Shown: piece after piece, positions 12,025-23,640 of the stretch
Layout of the letters: the number at the start of each line of letters is the position of its first letter
Numbering within the stretch: position 1 is the stretch's first letter
Assembly: GCF_963678635.1 (NCBI RefSeq)
Contig: NC_087064.1
Span: 8,345,671 to 8,409,670, forward strand
Source: Symsagittifera roscoffensis
Taxonomy: Eukaryota > Xenacoelomorpha > Acoela > Convolutidae
DNA length: 64,000 bases
Direction of reading: 5' to 3'
Made by a program: the position numbers and the translations under genes
The notes under the pieces: model-generated
Databases searched by the model: none
Told to the model about the DNA's origin: nothing
What the model saw: the letters and a program-made list of their open reading frames with translations, nothing else

Positions 12025-12155
12025 AGATATTATAATCCATTATAATGGATTTTAAACGGATTATAATTGATTTTATATTCTCTAAAATTAAAGGATGATA
12101 ATAAATTATAATCGATTGCGTGGTCCCAAAGTGTAATTATAATCGATCATAATGC
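12025..12155. repeat. ATAATCGATTATAATCCATT-type AT repeat
   Basis: Irregular mixture of ATTATAATCCATTATAATGG, TATAATCGATTGCG and TAATTATAATCGATCATAAT words. The same self-complementary words make up blocks at 21194, 21795, 23845, 35205, 45435 and 47705. Confidence 0.55.
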
Positions 12156-12174
12156 CAACATTTTTGACCACGAA

Positions 12175-12226
12175 TGGTACGCTTATGGTACGCTTTCAAT
12201 TATATGGTACGCTTTCAATAAAGTTC
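12175..12226 (+). repeat. Short direct repeats, ATGGTACGCTTTCAAT
   Basis: ATGGTACGCTTATGGTACGC followed by two ATGGTACGCTTTCAAT units; a small tandem cluster. Confidence 0.6.
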
Positions 12227-12393
12227 GACTTGAGAGAAAACTAAGAAAGATTTAAATAACATCTTTCACCCCCCCCCCCGCCCCCATTGGTTTAGGTTGG
12301 CTGAATTTAATTTAGTCTATTTAAGGGGGAGGCTCAGCTTGAGATTAAATTGAGACGAAAATATTTAAATGCGATGCTTCTTTGATGTTTCAG

Positions 12394-12556
12394 TGATCAC
12401 ACCGCTAGTGTTCCAGCTGCAGTTCGAGCAGGTGTTGTTTGGTAGGGTGGGGTGCCAGGCATTCGCCATGCTCTTCAACATCTACCAAGTGGGCACCCCC
12501 CTCTTTATGGTCCTCAACGCAACTGAGAGGTTCATCGCCATCGTATACCCCCTCAG
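12394..12556 (+). CDS. Class A GPCR, exon with ECL1 and TM3 (E-R-F motif)
   Basis: An internal exon of a rhodopsin-family receptor that signals through heterotrimeric G proteins at the plasma membrane. It starts after a TTTGATGTTTCAG acceptor and encodes the end of TM2/ECL1, the conserved cysteine at the head of TM3 (GRVGCQ) and TM3 ending in ERFIAIVYPLR. The cysteine and the Arg of ERF are 25 residues apart, exactly the class A spacing (3.25 to 3.50). GC content is much higher than in the flanks. The reading frame joins perfectly to the exon at 36138 if the exon ends at CTCAG, which makes the donor GC (GCTAGC) rather than GT. Upstream exons with the start codon, TM1 and TM2 were not found. 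The ligand class cannot be assigned. Confidence 0.88.
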
Positions 12557-12884
12557 GCTAGCTTATTTTTCTCTTCCACAACAGCTGTTTACAATGTTTG
12601 AACAAATCTCTCTTCAGCGTTTTTTTCCTAGTATTGAGTTTTAATAATTGAAAGTTGATGCTCTTTTTAGGAGGATTAGAAACAGGCAGCAAGGCCTGAT
12701 AATCTCCTACCGTTTATTTCAAGCTATGTAAACGAGTAAATACTATTGTTTGCTGTTCTTGAATCAAGTGGGGGCTTACTATTAGGTAAAATAGGTCAAC
12801 TAAACTGCAAAGTTTTGAAATCGGAGAAATATTGGGAAGCTTGAGCAATTTACTTGGTCAGAAAACAATATCTTCAGGTTAATT

Positions 12885-13390
12885 GTTCCGACTTTTGATA
12901 CGAAAGTAACGGAATATTTGTGCTCGGGGTGGGGTTTTTTTTCTTCAGACAAATTTCGACTTTTTAACTAGCCATTTTTGACGGAATTTTTTATATCATT
13001 CGAAAGCTATTGTTGTCTTGAGCTCAACTTTGAAAAGATATTTCACCTGTGATCATTTTTCGTAAAGTTATGGGGGTTTAAAGATTGCCATTTTGGCCAA
13101 TTTGGGACAATTAACGCGCGATAAATTTCGCGCTATTAACGCGTAAGCGAGATTTAATCCGTCTTAGAAACCGTTCCAAATTGGTTCAAGGAAGCTTATA
13201 TGCCATAATTGATTTGTTAATAGGCGCAAAATCTATCAATTTGTACTTAATATGACGTGTGGGGGGATGTTTTCAAAATTTTTTTAAATTTTTTTTTATT
13301 ACTTTGAAATTTTTCATCTTATTAATTCTCCATAGACCTTAAAAGGCAGTCGGAACTTTCAGGGCTTCGCCCTGATACGAGCAGTCTTGT
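12885..13390 (+). mobile_element. Helentron-like 530-bp family, copy 1
   Basis: Starts GTTCCGAC and ends CAGTCTTGT. A stem-loop near the 5' end (CTTTTGATACGAAAG, one G-T pair) and CAGGGCTTCGCCCTG near the 3' end are present. The central self-complementary part (TTAACGCGCGATAAATTTCG then CGCTATTAACGCG) and GCGTGTGGGGGGATG are conserved. No protein is encoded. Confidence 0.8.
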
Positions 13391-13642
13391 TAGACTTTCG
13401 ATATGGTTTTGAGCGCTCAAATGAGTTAAAATTGGTTTGAAATGTCAAAATAAGCATTTTTTGGATAATTAACTGTCAGATTCGCTGACCTAAAAAGACT
13501 GCCGCCTACTTGGATTTGAACAACATTATTGGTCAACGTCCTAACTTTTTGGGATACTTCTGACCTCAAAACTAAAACTAATTCCTTAAATAATTTTCAG
13601 AAGTTTCGTCTTGGCGTTTTTGTCGGCGTTTCTTGTATTATT

Positions 13643-14168
13643 GTTCCGACTTTCGATACGAAAGTAACGGAATATTTGTGCTCGGGGTGGGTTTTTTTTT
13701 CTTCAGACAAACTTCGACTTTTTAACTAGCCTTTTTTGACGGAATTTTTTAATACCATTCGAAAGGTATTGTTGTCCTGAGCTCAAATTTGAAAAGATAT
13801 TTCACCTGTAATCACTTTTCGTAAAGTTACGGGGGTTTAAAGATTGCAATTTTGGCCAATTTGGGACAATTAACGCGCGATATTTCGCGCTATTAACGCG
13901 TAAGCGGAGAAATAATCCGTCTTAAAATCGTTCCAAATTGGTTGAAAGAAGCTTATTTGCCATAATTGGTTTGTTACAAGGAGCGAAATCTATCCTTTTG
14001 TACTTTATATGGCGTGTGGGGGGATGATTTTCACAAAAAAAAAAATCATATTTTAGAAAAAAAAATTTCATTTTTTTTTCATTGAAATTTTTAATGTTAT
14101 TACTGCTCCATAAACCTTAAAAGGCAGTCGGAACATCCAGGGCTTCGCCCTGTTACGAGCAGTCTTGT
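13643..14168 (+). mobile_element. Helentron-like 530-bp family, copy 2
   Basis: Full-length copy about 250 bp downstream of copy 1 and in the same orientation. The 5' stem CTTTCGATACGAAAG and the 3' stem CAGGGCTTCGCCCTG are both intact. T residues flank both ends. Confidence 0.85.
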
Positions 14169-14170
14169 TT

Positions 14171-15560
14171 TCCTTTGAATTGGTTTACAACGCTCTTTTG
14201 ACAGTTCCAATGCAATTTTGAAAATTTGGTGGGCGTTTTTAACTCCATTCCACTATTTTAAATTGAAATTTATTATAGCAATTTAAATCATTGCCCAATT
14301 ACGAGGGAGACCGCTGCTTTTTTTTACTGCTTTTCTAATTCTGTGAAAAAGACTTCGAATATAAAATCATAATAAACTTGAAAAGTTTCGATTTCTTTTA
14401 ATGTTTTGCCCGTCTCTTAAAATATACCGTCACATCTGCACAAATACAAAGTGTAACAGTTTGCATGAGGCAAATTAATGTATAGAGCAAGCAGCATGCC
14501 TCAATTCAATATGGAACGATATCTAAGACGGATTAAATATCTGCTTACGCGTTAATAGCACGGAATTTATTGCAGGCTAATTATTCCAAATTGGCTGAAT
14601 TGACAATCTTTAATGATCGAAAGTCGGAAAAAAGATGCTTGGATGGGTTTTCTTTTGAGATGAATTGCGTATCCCTTTCAACATTTTCGACTGAGACCAT
14701 GATTACGGAACTTTTTGAAGAGCAATGACATCGTTACATCAGGAGATTCTAGTTATGTACCAAAAAAACTCAAAGCATATTCTTGTAACGAACTCCTTTT
14801 TTTGCTATAGAGAAAAAGTGTAAAATATTGCTTTTAAATATTAACCTTCTTTCACGATCTGCCTTTGGTTACAATGTCATGTTGAGTTTGGTTTTGTAAA
14901 CAACAAATACTGTTCTTCAATTTCGTTTATGTTGTTTTTTGGAGGAATACCTCGTAGACGAAATGTCGAACGGGCAACATTGAAAATAGTCGTCACATTT
15001 CAGTATTACAAGATTTGAAAATCTCGTAAAAGCGTGAAAATCTCGAAGAAGGTGATTATTTCCAGGGCTTAAGATTGAGATTGGCCGAATTTAATAATTT
15101 GGTAGAAATTTGAAAACACTTCAAATTGTCACTAACCGCCGGTGAATTGGGACAAATTTCATATTTCAATCATTTCAAGGAGTTTGTTATAGAAGAAGCA
15201 AAATAATGCTTCATTTAATTGCTTTATGGTGAAACGGCAATTTTTTCCTTTTAATAGTTGGTTTTCCACTGTTTTTGTTTCCGGCTCGCCCATGAGTCTG
15301 TCGACGATTCGGTCCTTCACCCATGACAATAGCCCTCCTACTTTTTGTTAAAATAAAGGCCACAGCTGAACAATTACGTATATTGCATCATGGGCAGCAA
15401 TTAATATGTGTGTGAGGTTTTATTTTCTTGATTTGATGCCCAAGCCCCTGATAAAGTTTTTGAGCTCTGTATTTGAAGATGTTCAATCGAATCTGAGATC
15501 ATTTTTGAATCAAATTCTCGAATTTTAATTTTTACTTAAAGATGTACTAATTTTAGTTTT
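14171..15560. other. No gene; one inverted relic of the 530-bp family
   Basis: About 14510-14640 matches, on the minus strand, the central and 5' parts of the 530-bp family (TAAGACGGATTAAAT-like, CTTACGCGTTAATAGC, TCGAAAGTCGGAA). The rest is unremarkable AT-rich sequence. Confidence 0.45.
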
Positions 15561-15564
15561 CTGA

Positions 15565-15690
15565 CTTTCGGAGAAATCGACGCAGTGTTTGTGCTGGAAA
15601 CGGTTTTTTTTACCGGAAAAATGACGACTTTTCACGAGCAATTTTTGTCAGAATTTGTTTATACAATCTCAAAAAACTCCATCTGCGACC
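15565..15690 (+). mobile_element. 530-bp family, 5' fragment
   Basis: Diverged 5' end: GACTTTCGGAGAAATCG, then GTTTGTGCTGG, a T run and GACGACTTTT, in the order seen in complete copies. The 3' part is absent or unrecognisable. Confidence 0.4.
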
Positions 15691-15954
15691 TTTTGTTGTA
15701 ATCTTTAGGTGTTTATTTTTAAGACAACTTTGCCCAATTTTTGATTTTTTACAATTCATATTTTTTGCCGCGGCGGGAAGGGGGCTATGATGGAGGGACA
15801 GAATGATAAAAAAATTTTTATCATTGTAGAAAACTTTATGCAGAAAACCGAAAACAAACTTGAGTGCAAAAGTTTCTTTTCCAATTGCTAAGTGTACCTA
15901 ACAACTCAATTGCATTTTTGTCTGTTGATTTTTGTTTCTTCAACATTGATTTTT

Positions 15955-16415
15955 GTTCCCATTTTCGAATAAAACGGAATATTTATGGTTGGTATGGTTT
16001 CTTAATAAGTTTTTGGTGATCGAAATGCAAGTTTTTAACAAAAAGTCAAGGCCGAAGGAAGATATGGATTTTTTGAGTTCACATGCAGAAACAAAACACT
16101 TAAATTCCAATTACTTTTGTGAAGTTCTGGGAGTTTAAAAAGAAGCAATTCGGACATGATCTGGACTAAATTCTGTGCGCTTTGAAGAGTTTATTCATAA
16201 AGCTGAGAGCGTAACGCGAATTATTTTTGCGCGGCGAATTATCCGGCTCAACAAAATCGTTCCAGATTGAAATGACGCTAGTTATATGGGCGCATTAATT
16301 TCGTACGATCAATGTTTCACACATGATCTTTGATATTGTCCGAAATTTATAGATTTATGGGTTAAGGGGCAGTAGAAATATTCAGGGCTTTGCCTTGGTA
16401 AACGAGCAGTCTTTT
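15955..16415 (+). mobile_element. 530-bp family, older subfamily copy
   Basis: Starts GTTCCCATTTTCG, contains ACGGAATATTTATGGTTGG and ends CAGGGCTTTGCCTTGG...ACGAGCAGTCTT. It shares its middle (GAGAGCGTAACGC, TTATTTTTGCG) with 17660-18045 and 19523-20014 rather than with the nine recent copies, so it belongs to an older subfamily. Confidence 0.6.
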
Positions 16416-16622
16416 ACTGCTTTAAATTAAGTTTTTTTTCAAATGATAATCTCCACTTTTAGATATTCAATTCTGCTTCATTTTCACTAACTAGTCGTTC
16501 AACCAAAAGGACTCCACCCTGTCGTTATTACATTGTGAGCGGAAAGTTAAATCTTTCTTTACCAAATAAAGGGAAGCAAACAATTCGCTCTTAAAAAAAT
16601 TGATGTACCAGATGCAAAATAG

Positions 16623-17161
16623 ACAAGACTGCTCGTATCAGGGCGAAGCCCTGAATGTTCCGACTGCCTTTTACGGTTTATGTAGCAGCAGTAAGAACAT
16701 AAAAAATTAAATAAAACAAAAAATCAAAAATTTTTTTTTCTAAAATTTGAAAATTTTTATGAAAATCATCCCCCCACACGCCATATAAAGTACAAAAAGA
16801 AAGATTTCGTTCCTTGTAACAAATCAATTATGGCAAATAAGCTTCGTTAAACCAATTTGGAACGATTTATAAGACGGATTAAATCTCCGCTTACACATTA
16901 ATAGCGCGAATTATATCGCGCGTTAATTGTCCCAAATTGGTCAAAATGGCCGAAATGGCAATCTTTAGACCCTCATAACTTTACGAAAAATGATCACAGG
17001 TGAAATATCTTTTCAAATTTGAGCTCAGGACAACAATGGCTTTCGAATGATAAAAAAAATTCCGTCAAAAATGGCTAGTTAAAAAGTCGAGATTCGTCTG
17101 AAGAAAAAAAAACTCACCCCGAGCACAAATATTCCGTTACTTTCGTATCGAAAGTCGGAAC
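16623..17161 (-). mobile_element. Helentron-like 530-bp family, copy 3 (inverted)
   Basis: Complete copy on the minus strand: ACAAGACTGCTCG at its left, GTCGGAAC at its right, both terminal stems intact. A near-identical structure to the + strand copies shows that it is a dispersed, not locally duplicated, sequence. Confidence 0.85.
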
Positions 17162-17163
17162 AA

Positions 17164-17655
17164 TAACTATTTGAGGAATGTTTACAGCCACTCGAAAATA
17201 GTTTGAGTTTTAATCTTATGAAACCCTGAGCCAGATTCCCCAACGAATGAGGAACGCCAAAACGCATTTAAAGGCGACCTTTTTTCTGTTTTATATAAAA
17301 ACAAGGCAATGCGTACAATATTAAGGTGCTTCCAAAAAAATTACTTGGTATTTAGATGCGCAGTTGGAACACCAACGCTGGTAACTTGCTTTTTGCGAGG
17401 CAATGGTTGCCCAAATGATAACTCGCAAACAAACAAAAAACTTAGAAAAAATTTCAAGTTTTTCTTTCAAATTTTTTCTCGGCACTCATTTGTAACAAAT
17501 TTCAGTGGGTCAATTGATTTCGTGGTTTAAAGACAGCAACCATATGCTTGTGTTTGTATATGTTTGTGATAGCGTTTTACCCTGTTTCTTAGGGGGGGGA
17601 TAGCTCACTTAGTCATTAAGGGCTGAGGGGTAGTTTGCTCAATTGATCCAGCTTT
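17164..17655. other. No recognisable gene
   Basis: Short frames on both strands without domain or splice support; a G run near 17590. Nothing else recognised. Confidence 0.4.
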
Positions 17656-17659
17656 TAAC

Positions 17660-18045
17660 AAATTATTTTGACCCATTGAAGGTATCAACTGCCTGAAATC
17701 AAACGTTAAAAAAAGAAATGCATCATTTATTGCAAAGTTTTGGCAGCTTTTGAATTGGCAAGTTGGCTATGCTCTGGATTAATTTGTGCGCGCTTTGACG
17801 ATTTCATTCATAATGCTGAAAACGTAACGCAAATTATTTATGCGTTGCGAAGTATACCACGAAACAAAGTCGTTCCAAATTGAATTGAGGCTAAGCTAAT
17901 CGGTCGTATTTTTTTCACACTTGATCTTTGTTATTGGCCAAAATTTATTAGTTTTCAAAAGTTTATTTTCGCAAGAACTGTTCGATATTGATGAAGGAGC
18001 AGTCGGAGCTTTCAGGACTTTGCCCTGATATACGGGCAGTTTTGT
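17660..18045 (+). mobile_element. 530-bp family, older subfamily, 5'-truncated
   Basis: The middle and 3' end match 19523-20014 (CCATTGAAGGTATCAACTGC-like, GAAAACGTAACGCAAATT, CAGTCGGAGCTTTCAGGACT, GCCCTGATATACGGGCAG). The 5' terminus is missing. Confidence 0.55.
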
Positions 18046-18049
18046 TTGA

Positions 18050-19515
18050 GCTTTAAGATATAGAATAATCTAGTGGCGACAAAAATTGCTGTAAGGAGCT
18101 TCAAAAGCTTGGGCGCATAATTCAGACGGTGGAGTTCAATACGGATATTTTTTTTGGCCCATTACGTATATTTCCACTCTGTTCGTTTCGGTCGAGTTCT
18201 GAATCAAACAAACTTATCTGCCAAAATATTGGCGGCAACTTAAGGTAAAAATATTAACTTCGGACACAATTTTTGCTAAATTAGTTAAATTATTCGTAAT
18301 GGGAGTAAAAAAGATGCATAATATATTAGATGTCTTCAATTCAGGTATTTAATTCACATTCAGAGGTAAGTTAAGCCTAGATGAACCATTTCGTTTTGAA
18401 CGGTGAATGGAAGTTGGTTGTGAATTTTAAATGACCCAAAGTACTTAAGATTTTGGTTCAAAAATTGCGGCAAGAAGGTCTAAACAAGTGCTTCAATTTT
18501 AGGGCCTGAATATGTTTTACTTAGTTAGTTAATGAACAAATGATATGTGCATTGCCACTAGGTAAATTGGTCGACAAGTCATTGAGACGACAACACTTGA
18601 AAAAGGTTAATGAGAGTTGCATTGATGAGATCGGCTTCAATTTTTTTTTCTTCAAAAATTAGGCTCGGAAAAATTAAAAAAAAGATGCCACGAAAGTTGT
18701 TGCTCGTTTTTTTTTGTTAAATTGTTTTTTAAAACCCATATGTCGATATGCTTGTCGTCTTATAACTATCTGCTGATTTCGCAAACACCATATAAGGATC
18801 TGGACTCTTTCAGTTTTCTTATATTTATGCTAATTCAGAACGGCGCCGGCGTTAGTTGACAAAATTTTGTCCATATTGCGTCTAAGGAAAAAGAAAACTA
18901 TAGCAGCGCTTTGGGATTTCACATAAACTTACTTTGAAGGTGTTACTTGAAAAATAACTTGAAAATATAAATGGTACTTTTCCTTAAAAATGAATGGCAA
19001 AGGCGCCAGATAGTAGGTTAGTGATGAATTAAGAAAAGATTCAGGTACAACAACTTATTTGAAGCATAGCTAATTGGAAAAAAAGCATAAAAAACTCAAA
19101 GGCCAAATATGGGGATTATGTAAATTGTTTGTAAGACACATTTTTGTCCTAAAACGGCCGGCGTCTGCATGTGTTTATTTTTCATTGAAAAAAAAACTAT
19201 TCTAAAAAGTAACAATGAAACAACAAAATAAAGTCAAACAAACCTAACAATGAGTAATTTTTGTAAGCGTTTTTAAAATCGAATTGAACGAGGGTTGTTC
19301 TTTTTACTGACTTAGTTTTTCGATTCTTTTCGGTTATATCCCCCTGAATAATGAAAAAAGAAAATGGAAAACTTGGACAATAATTTTAGGAAAACGAATG
19401 TTTTATTATGGGACTGGTAAATACGAAGTATTTTATGGAATTTAGGCTCAAACTGCCTCTTTTTTCTATTTTTCTGTTCTCTCTTCATAAATCTCATTGA
19501 AAAATGATAAAAAGT
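18050..19515. other. No recognisable gene
   Basis: AT-rich intronic sequence; no coding block, RNA gene or clear repeat was recognised. Confidence 0.4.
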
Positions 19516-19522
19516 GCTTTTT

Positions 19523-20014
19523 GTTCCGACTTTCGAAGAAAACGGAGTATTAATGCTCGGTGTGGTTTTTTTTATTCAGTCAATTTTCATCGATCGAAAT
19601 AATAATTTTCAACAATTTTTTTATACCCCATTGAAGATATCAATTTCTTTAGTTCAAATGTTAAAAGATATTTCACCTTCGATTTTTTTTTGTAAATTTC
19701 TGGGGGTTTGAAATTGCCAAACTTTCCATGTTCTGGAATAAATTATGCGCGTTTTGAAGAGTTTATTCATAAAACTGAGAGCGTAACGCAAATGATTTAT
19801 GCGTGGCGAATTATCCCGCACAACAAAATTGTTCCAAATTGAATTGAGGCTAGCTAATTGGCCGTATTAATTTTGTACGACTCAAAATTTTAAACTTTGA
19901 TTCTGTCCAAAATAAATAGGTTTTCAATGTTTTCTTTTCCCAAAAACTATTCGATATGAATTAAGGGACAGTCGGAACTTTCAGGGTTTTGCCCTGATAT
20001 ACGAGCAGTCTTGT
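19523..20014 (+). mobile_element. 530-bp family, older subfamily, complete
   Basis: Starts GTTCCGACTTTCGAAG and ends ACGAGCAGTCTTGT. The 5' hairpin seen in the recent copies is lost here, while the 3' stem is kept as CAGGG...CCCTG with a TTTTG-type loop. It serves as the reference for the older subfamily. Confidence 0.7.
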
Positions 20015-20269
20015 TTAATTCTTTCCGCACATTTTGCTTTTTCTCTTTAACGCTCTGCATTTGTTAGTAAAAATCAGTCCAATTTTTTTATAAACACTTT
20101 CTTTTCAATATTTATATTTTTGGGGGGGGGGGGGCATAACCAATAACCAAAAAGACCGAAAGACCCAGATTCTGTCCTCAAAATTTTTTTCAAAGAACTG
20201 ACCTTGGATAAAATCTAAGACATTTTCCGTATCTATGGAATTGTTCGAAATTGTATAATTAGCATTTTT

Positions 20270-20788
20270 GTTCCGACTTTCGATACGAAAGTAACGGAAT
20301 GTTTGTGCTCGGGGTGGGTTTTTTTTTCTTCAGACAAATTTCGACTTTTTAACTAGCCATTTTAGACGGAATTCAAAAGGTATTGTTGTCCTGAGCTTAA
20401 ATTTGAAAAGATATTTCACCTGTGATCATTTTTCGTAAAGTTATGAGGGTTTAAAGATTGCCATTTTTGCCAATTTGGGACAATTAACGCGCGATATATT
20501 TCGCGCTATTAACGCGTAAGCGGAGAGTTAATCCGTCTTAGAAATTGTTCGAAATTGGTTTAACGAAGCTTATTTGCCATGATTGATTTGTTACAAGTAG
20601 CGAAATCTATCTTTTTGTACTTTATATGGCGTGTGGGGGGATGATTTACAAAAAAAATCAAAAATATTTGAAAAAAAAAATTTTCATTTTGTTTTATTAC
20701 TTTTAATTTTTTAATGATATTACTGCTCCATAAATCTTAATGGGCAGTCGGAACATTCAGAGCTTCGCCCTGATACGAGCAGTCTTGT
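20270..20788 (+). mobile_element. Helentron-like 530-bp family, copy 4
   Basis: Complete copy with GTTCCGAC start and CAGTCTTGT end. The 3' stem has one mismatch (CAGAGCTTCGCCCTG). It lies 255 bp after the older-subfamily copy, in the same orientation. Confidence 0.85.
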
Positions 20789-21193
20789 TTATATATGAAA
20801 ATTGAAGGATAAGCATTTTTGGTCAACTCGGGTATGCAGAATATAGTCGTTTCATTTTCAATCAATTGTTCTTTTACTTAGATTGTTTATGTAAAACTAT
20901 TACTCTGCCAAATGAAATGCTATTCTAAGACTCACACTTTACTCTTCTTTTGCCGAAAAATTGCTTTTGAAATAAGTTAAAAATAATGTGCGAAGTATAG
21001 CAAAAAGCGATTCAGTTTTTGATTTTGAACCTGCCACCTATTGTAATATATCACCATTTTTTTTACCAAGGAATTCGAAAAATTGAACTTGAATCATTTC
21101 GAGCAAGCATGAGAACTTTGGATTCAAAACAACGTGATTAAAAAGCATGTGTTGGATCAGTAGAAAAAAAAGCGCTCCGCACTGAGCGCCCAT

Positions 21194-21480
21194 GGATTTT
21201 AATCGATTATAATGGATTTCCGAGACAATAATAATCCATTATAATCCATAACAGATGTAAATTCAGACCACGAACTTGATTATATTGCCAATATTATCGA
21301 TTATTTAAAAAACAATAATCCATTATATTCGATTATAAACCATTATTTTTGTCGCTGAAGTCGATTATTTCTGCCAATATAATACATTATAATCGATTTG
21401 TTTTTGAAATAAAAATCCCTTACAATTCATTATAATTGATTATAATCCATTTTATTTTAAAAATTGAATTCGATTAATTT
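21194..21480. repeat. ATAATCGATTATAATCCATT-type AT repeat
   Basis: Dense irregular array of TTTAATCGATTATAATGGAT, CATTATAATCCATAAC and ATTATAATCGATT words on both strands. No fixed period was found, which argues against a simple microsatellite. Confidence 0.6.
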
Positions 21481-21794
21481 TGCAGAAATTTTGCAAATTT
21501 TGCTGGAAACTTGCAAATTGTATGCTATGCCTTTTACTAAACGCCATTTTCAACGTCACCCCCACAAGTTTTTTTTACCTCCCCCAACTGTGGGTGTCAA
21601 TCATTAAATCCCTCCCCAAAATCAAAGTATCCCACCCCCTTGGGGGTAAAGAAAACTGGGGGGTTTCAATGAGAATATATAAGACAAAAATTTTTTTAAT
21701 GTGAAACCGTAACGTACGTAGCAACTACACCAAACGCGAAATGAGATAACTTTGAAAAATGTTGTAAGTTTCATGAATAACGACTCGAAAAAAA

Positions 21795-22110
21795 TCCTTT
21801 ATAATCGATTATAATCAAATATAATGGAATAAATTGACATAAAAATATTATGATTATAATCCTTTTTTAATGGATTATAATCGATTATTTTGTAAACTTA
21901 TAGATACTGGCCATATATTGACAAAAAAATCGATAATGATCCATGGGCGCACGGTGCGGTAATTTATTCACAACACGAATATTGACTGCCCGCACCCAGT
22001 TTCAAGAGATAACATACGATTATATTATGACTTTAGTAGCTGTATTACTAAAAATGTAAAAAAAAAACTAATATAATAAATTATTAATTGATTATAATCT
22101 CTTGATATCA
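21795..22110. repeat. ATAATCGATTATAATCCATT-type AT repeat
   Basis: Contains TTTATAATCGATTATAATC, TAATGGATTATAATCGATT and TTGATTATAATCTCTTG words, continuing the neighbouring block after about 300 bp of ordinary sequence. Confidence 0.5.
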
Positions 22111-22793
22111 TTATCAAAATATACTAAACTTCATCCGAAACAAGGCTTTGCGAAACAAGAGAATAGACCTTAAGCTAAGGTCTTGCGCACCTGAAAATAT
22201 TAGAAAAAAGTTAGCTAATTGTTATAGTCGGCTTCTATTGAAATCTGATATTCAAATCGAGGGCTAGTCGGAACCAAAAATTATTGGTATCAAAGGAAAG
22301 TTTCTTAAGTTTTTTTTTGTTTTAAGAATTTGGGTCCCACTGGTAAAAAAAAACTGGAGAAAAAATGTCTCTTTTTCAGCCGTAAGGAGAAATAAAAAGT
22401 GAAATATTGAGACTTAATTCTTTCTAAACGTTCAATCACTGCGTCGTTGCCATCATATCAACCTGGCAATAAAAATCTCTGAGCTGGTTCGAAAAACACT
22501 TAAAACAGCACCATGGTGAACGTAGCCTACTCGCAGGGAACAAAAGAACATGTATTATGTAAAGGGGTTACTGTAAATCGATTGTTGAAAATATTTATCA
22601 GTTGCCAACAACATTGCAAAAATATTTTTACCATGAAACTTTCTGAACATTTATGATTTTCTTTGCAAAACAAAATACGTACTTGTGTTACAGCAGCAGT
22701 TATTTCATCTACTGATCAAATTTTGTAATTGCAGAAAAAGAAATTTGCAAAGAAAATGTTGCATTTCAAGCAAATCATAATAATGATAATGGC

Positions 22794-23006
22794 CAGGGGC
22801 GGATCTAGGATTTTCTCGAGGGGAGGGGGGGGGGGGGCTCCCCCATCAAGATTAGTATATGTATCGGCGCCAAAGGCGCCTTTAGAAAAATTTTAGGGTC
22901 AGTCAGCCAAAAATGGATATCTCAAAATAGTACAAAACAGACTTTGGGTCGGCATGGGGTCGAATCCCTGAGGGAGGAAAAGCGTCCCCCCCCAAATCCG
23001 TTACTG
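22794..23006 (+). mobile_element. hAT-superfamily MITE, complete, with 8-bp target-site duplication
   Basis: Left terminus CAGGGGCGGATCTAGGATTT; right terminus AAATCCGTTACTG, its inverted complement with two to three changes. The element is flanked on both sides by exactly ATAATGGC, a perfect 8-bp duplication as produced by hAT transposases. The inside carries GGCGCCAAAGGCGCC, a G run and TCGAATCCCTGAG, shared with copies at 28809, 38577 and 46249. It has no coding capacity. Confidence 0.85.
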
Positions 23007-23066
23007 ATAATGGCATTACCTATTCAGAGTAATTTAAATGCTGCAATCGTGTTTTTTTTGTTTGTA

Positions 23067-23118
23067 AAAATGATACGCCAAAATGATACGTAAAAATGAT
23101 ACGTAAAAATGATACGCC
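23067..23118 (+). repeat. Short tandem repeat, AAAATGATACG(TA/CC)
   Basis: Four units of AAATGATACG followed by CC or TA in about 50 bp. Confidence 0.7.
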
Positions 23119-23422
23119 ATGAAAAAAAGAACAACAAAGGAGTAGGGTTTAAGTTTAGTGACGAAAAATCATCTCTTAGTAAGAGTTCATCAGAAGTGTG
23201 TTTAGGAAGTTCAACCTTCATGATGACGTTGGCTCTGAGTTGATAGAAGACGCTGCTCCAAGCATCAAATTTGGTTTAACACATTGTTTTGAATCTGTTA
23301 GTGTAAAAAACTCTGAATCCATTTTCATACTTTTCTTACAAAACACAAGTTGTTTGCGTATAAACCATTGAATTCGGAAAGTTGAAAATATGCGCACCTG
23401 CTTCATAAAAACAACACTGTTC

Positions 23423-23640
23423 ATTACGAGGCCAAACTGTACACTTGATAGGCGTACAATTTGCTGTGTGTAGTTCTCTGAAATCTTCAAACAAGTCTTA
23501 AAATATTTTAATATTTTGTCGGAACAATCAAAGCAAACGAAAAAATAAATGAAGAACAAAGAGAGCGTCCTTGTTCCAAATTCCATCTTCAATTTACAAA
23601 ATTTATACTTTGGACTCGTTGATGCACAAGTTGGCACAAA
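23423..23640 (+). mobile_element. CATTACGAGGCC inverted-repeat element, 5' fragment
   Basis: Begins CATTACGAGGCCAAACTG and continues with AGTTCTCTGAAATCTTCAAA and CAAGTCTTAAAATAT, matching the left part of the element at 36999-37470. The right terminus was not found. A 139-codon minus-strand frame over this stretch is considered incidental. Confidence 0.45.

Noticed and set aside
23218..23637. 139-codon minus-strand frame, longest in its region
   Set aside because: It overlaps the CATTACGAGGCC element fragment, has AT-rich codon use, no domain and no splice context.
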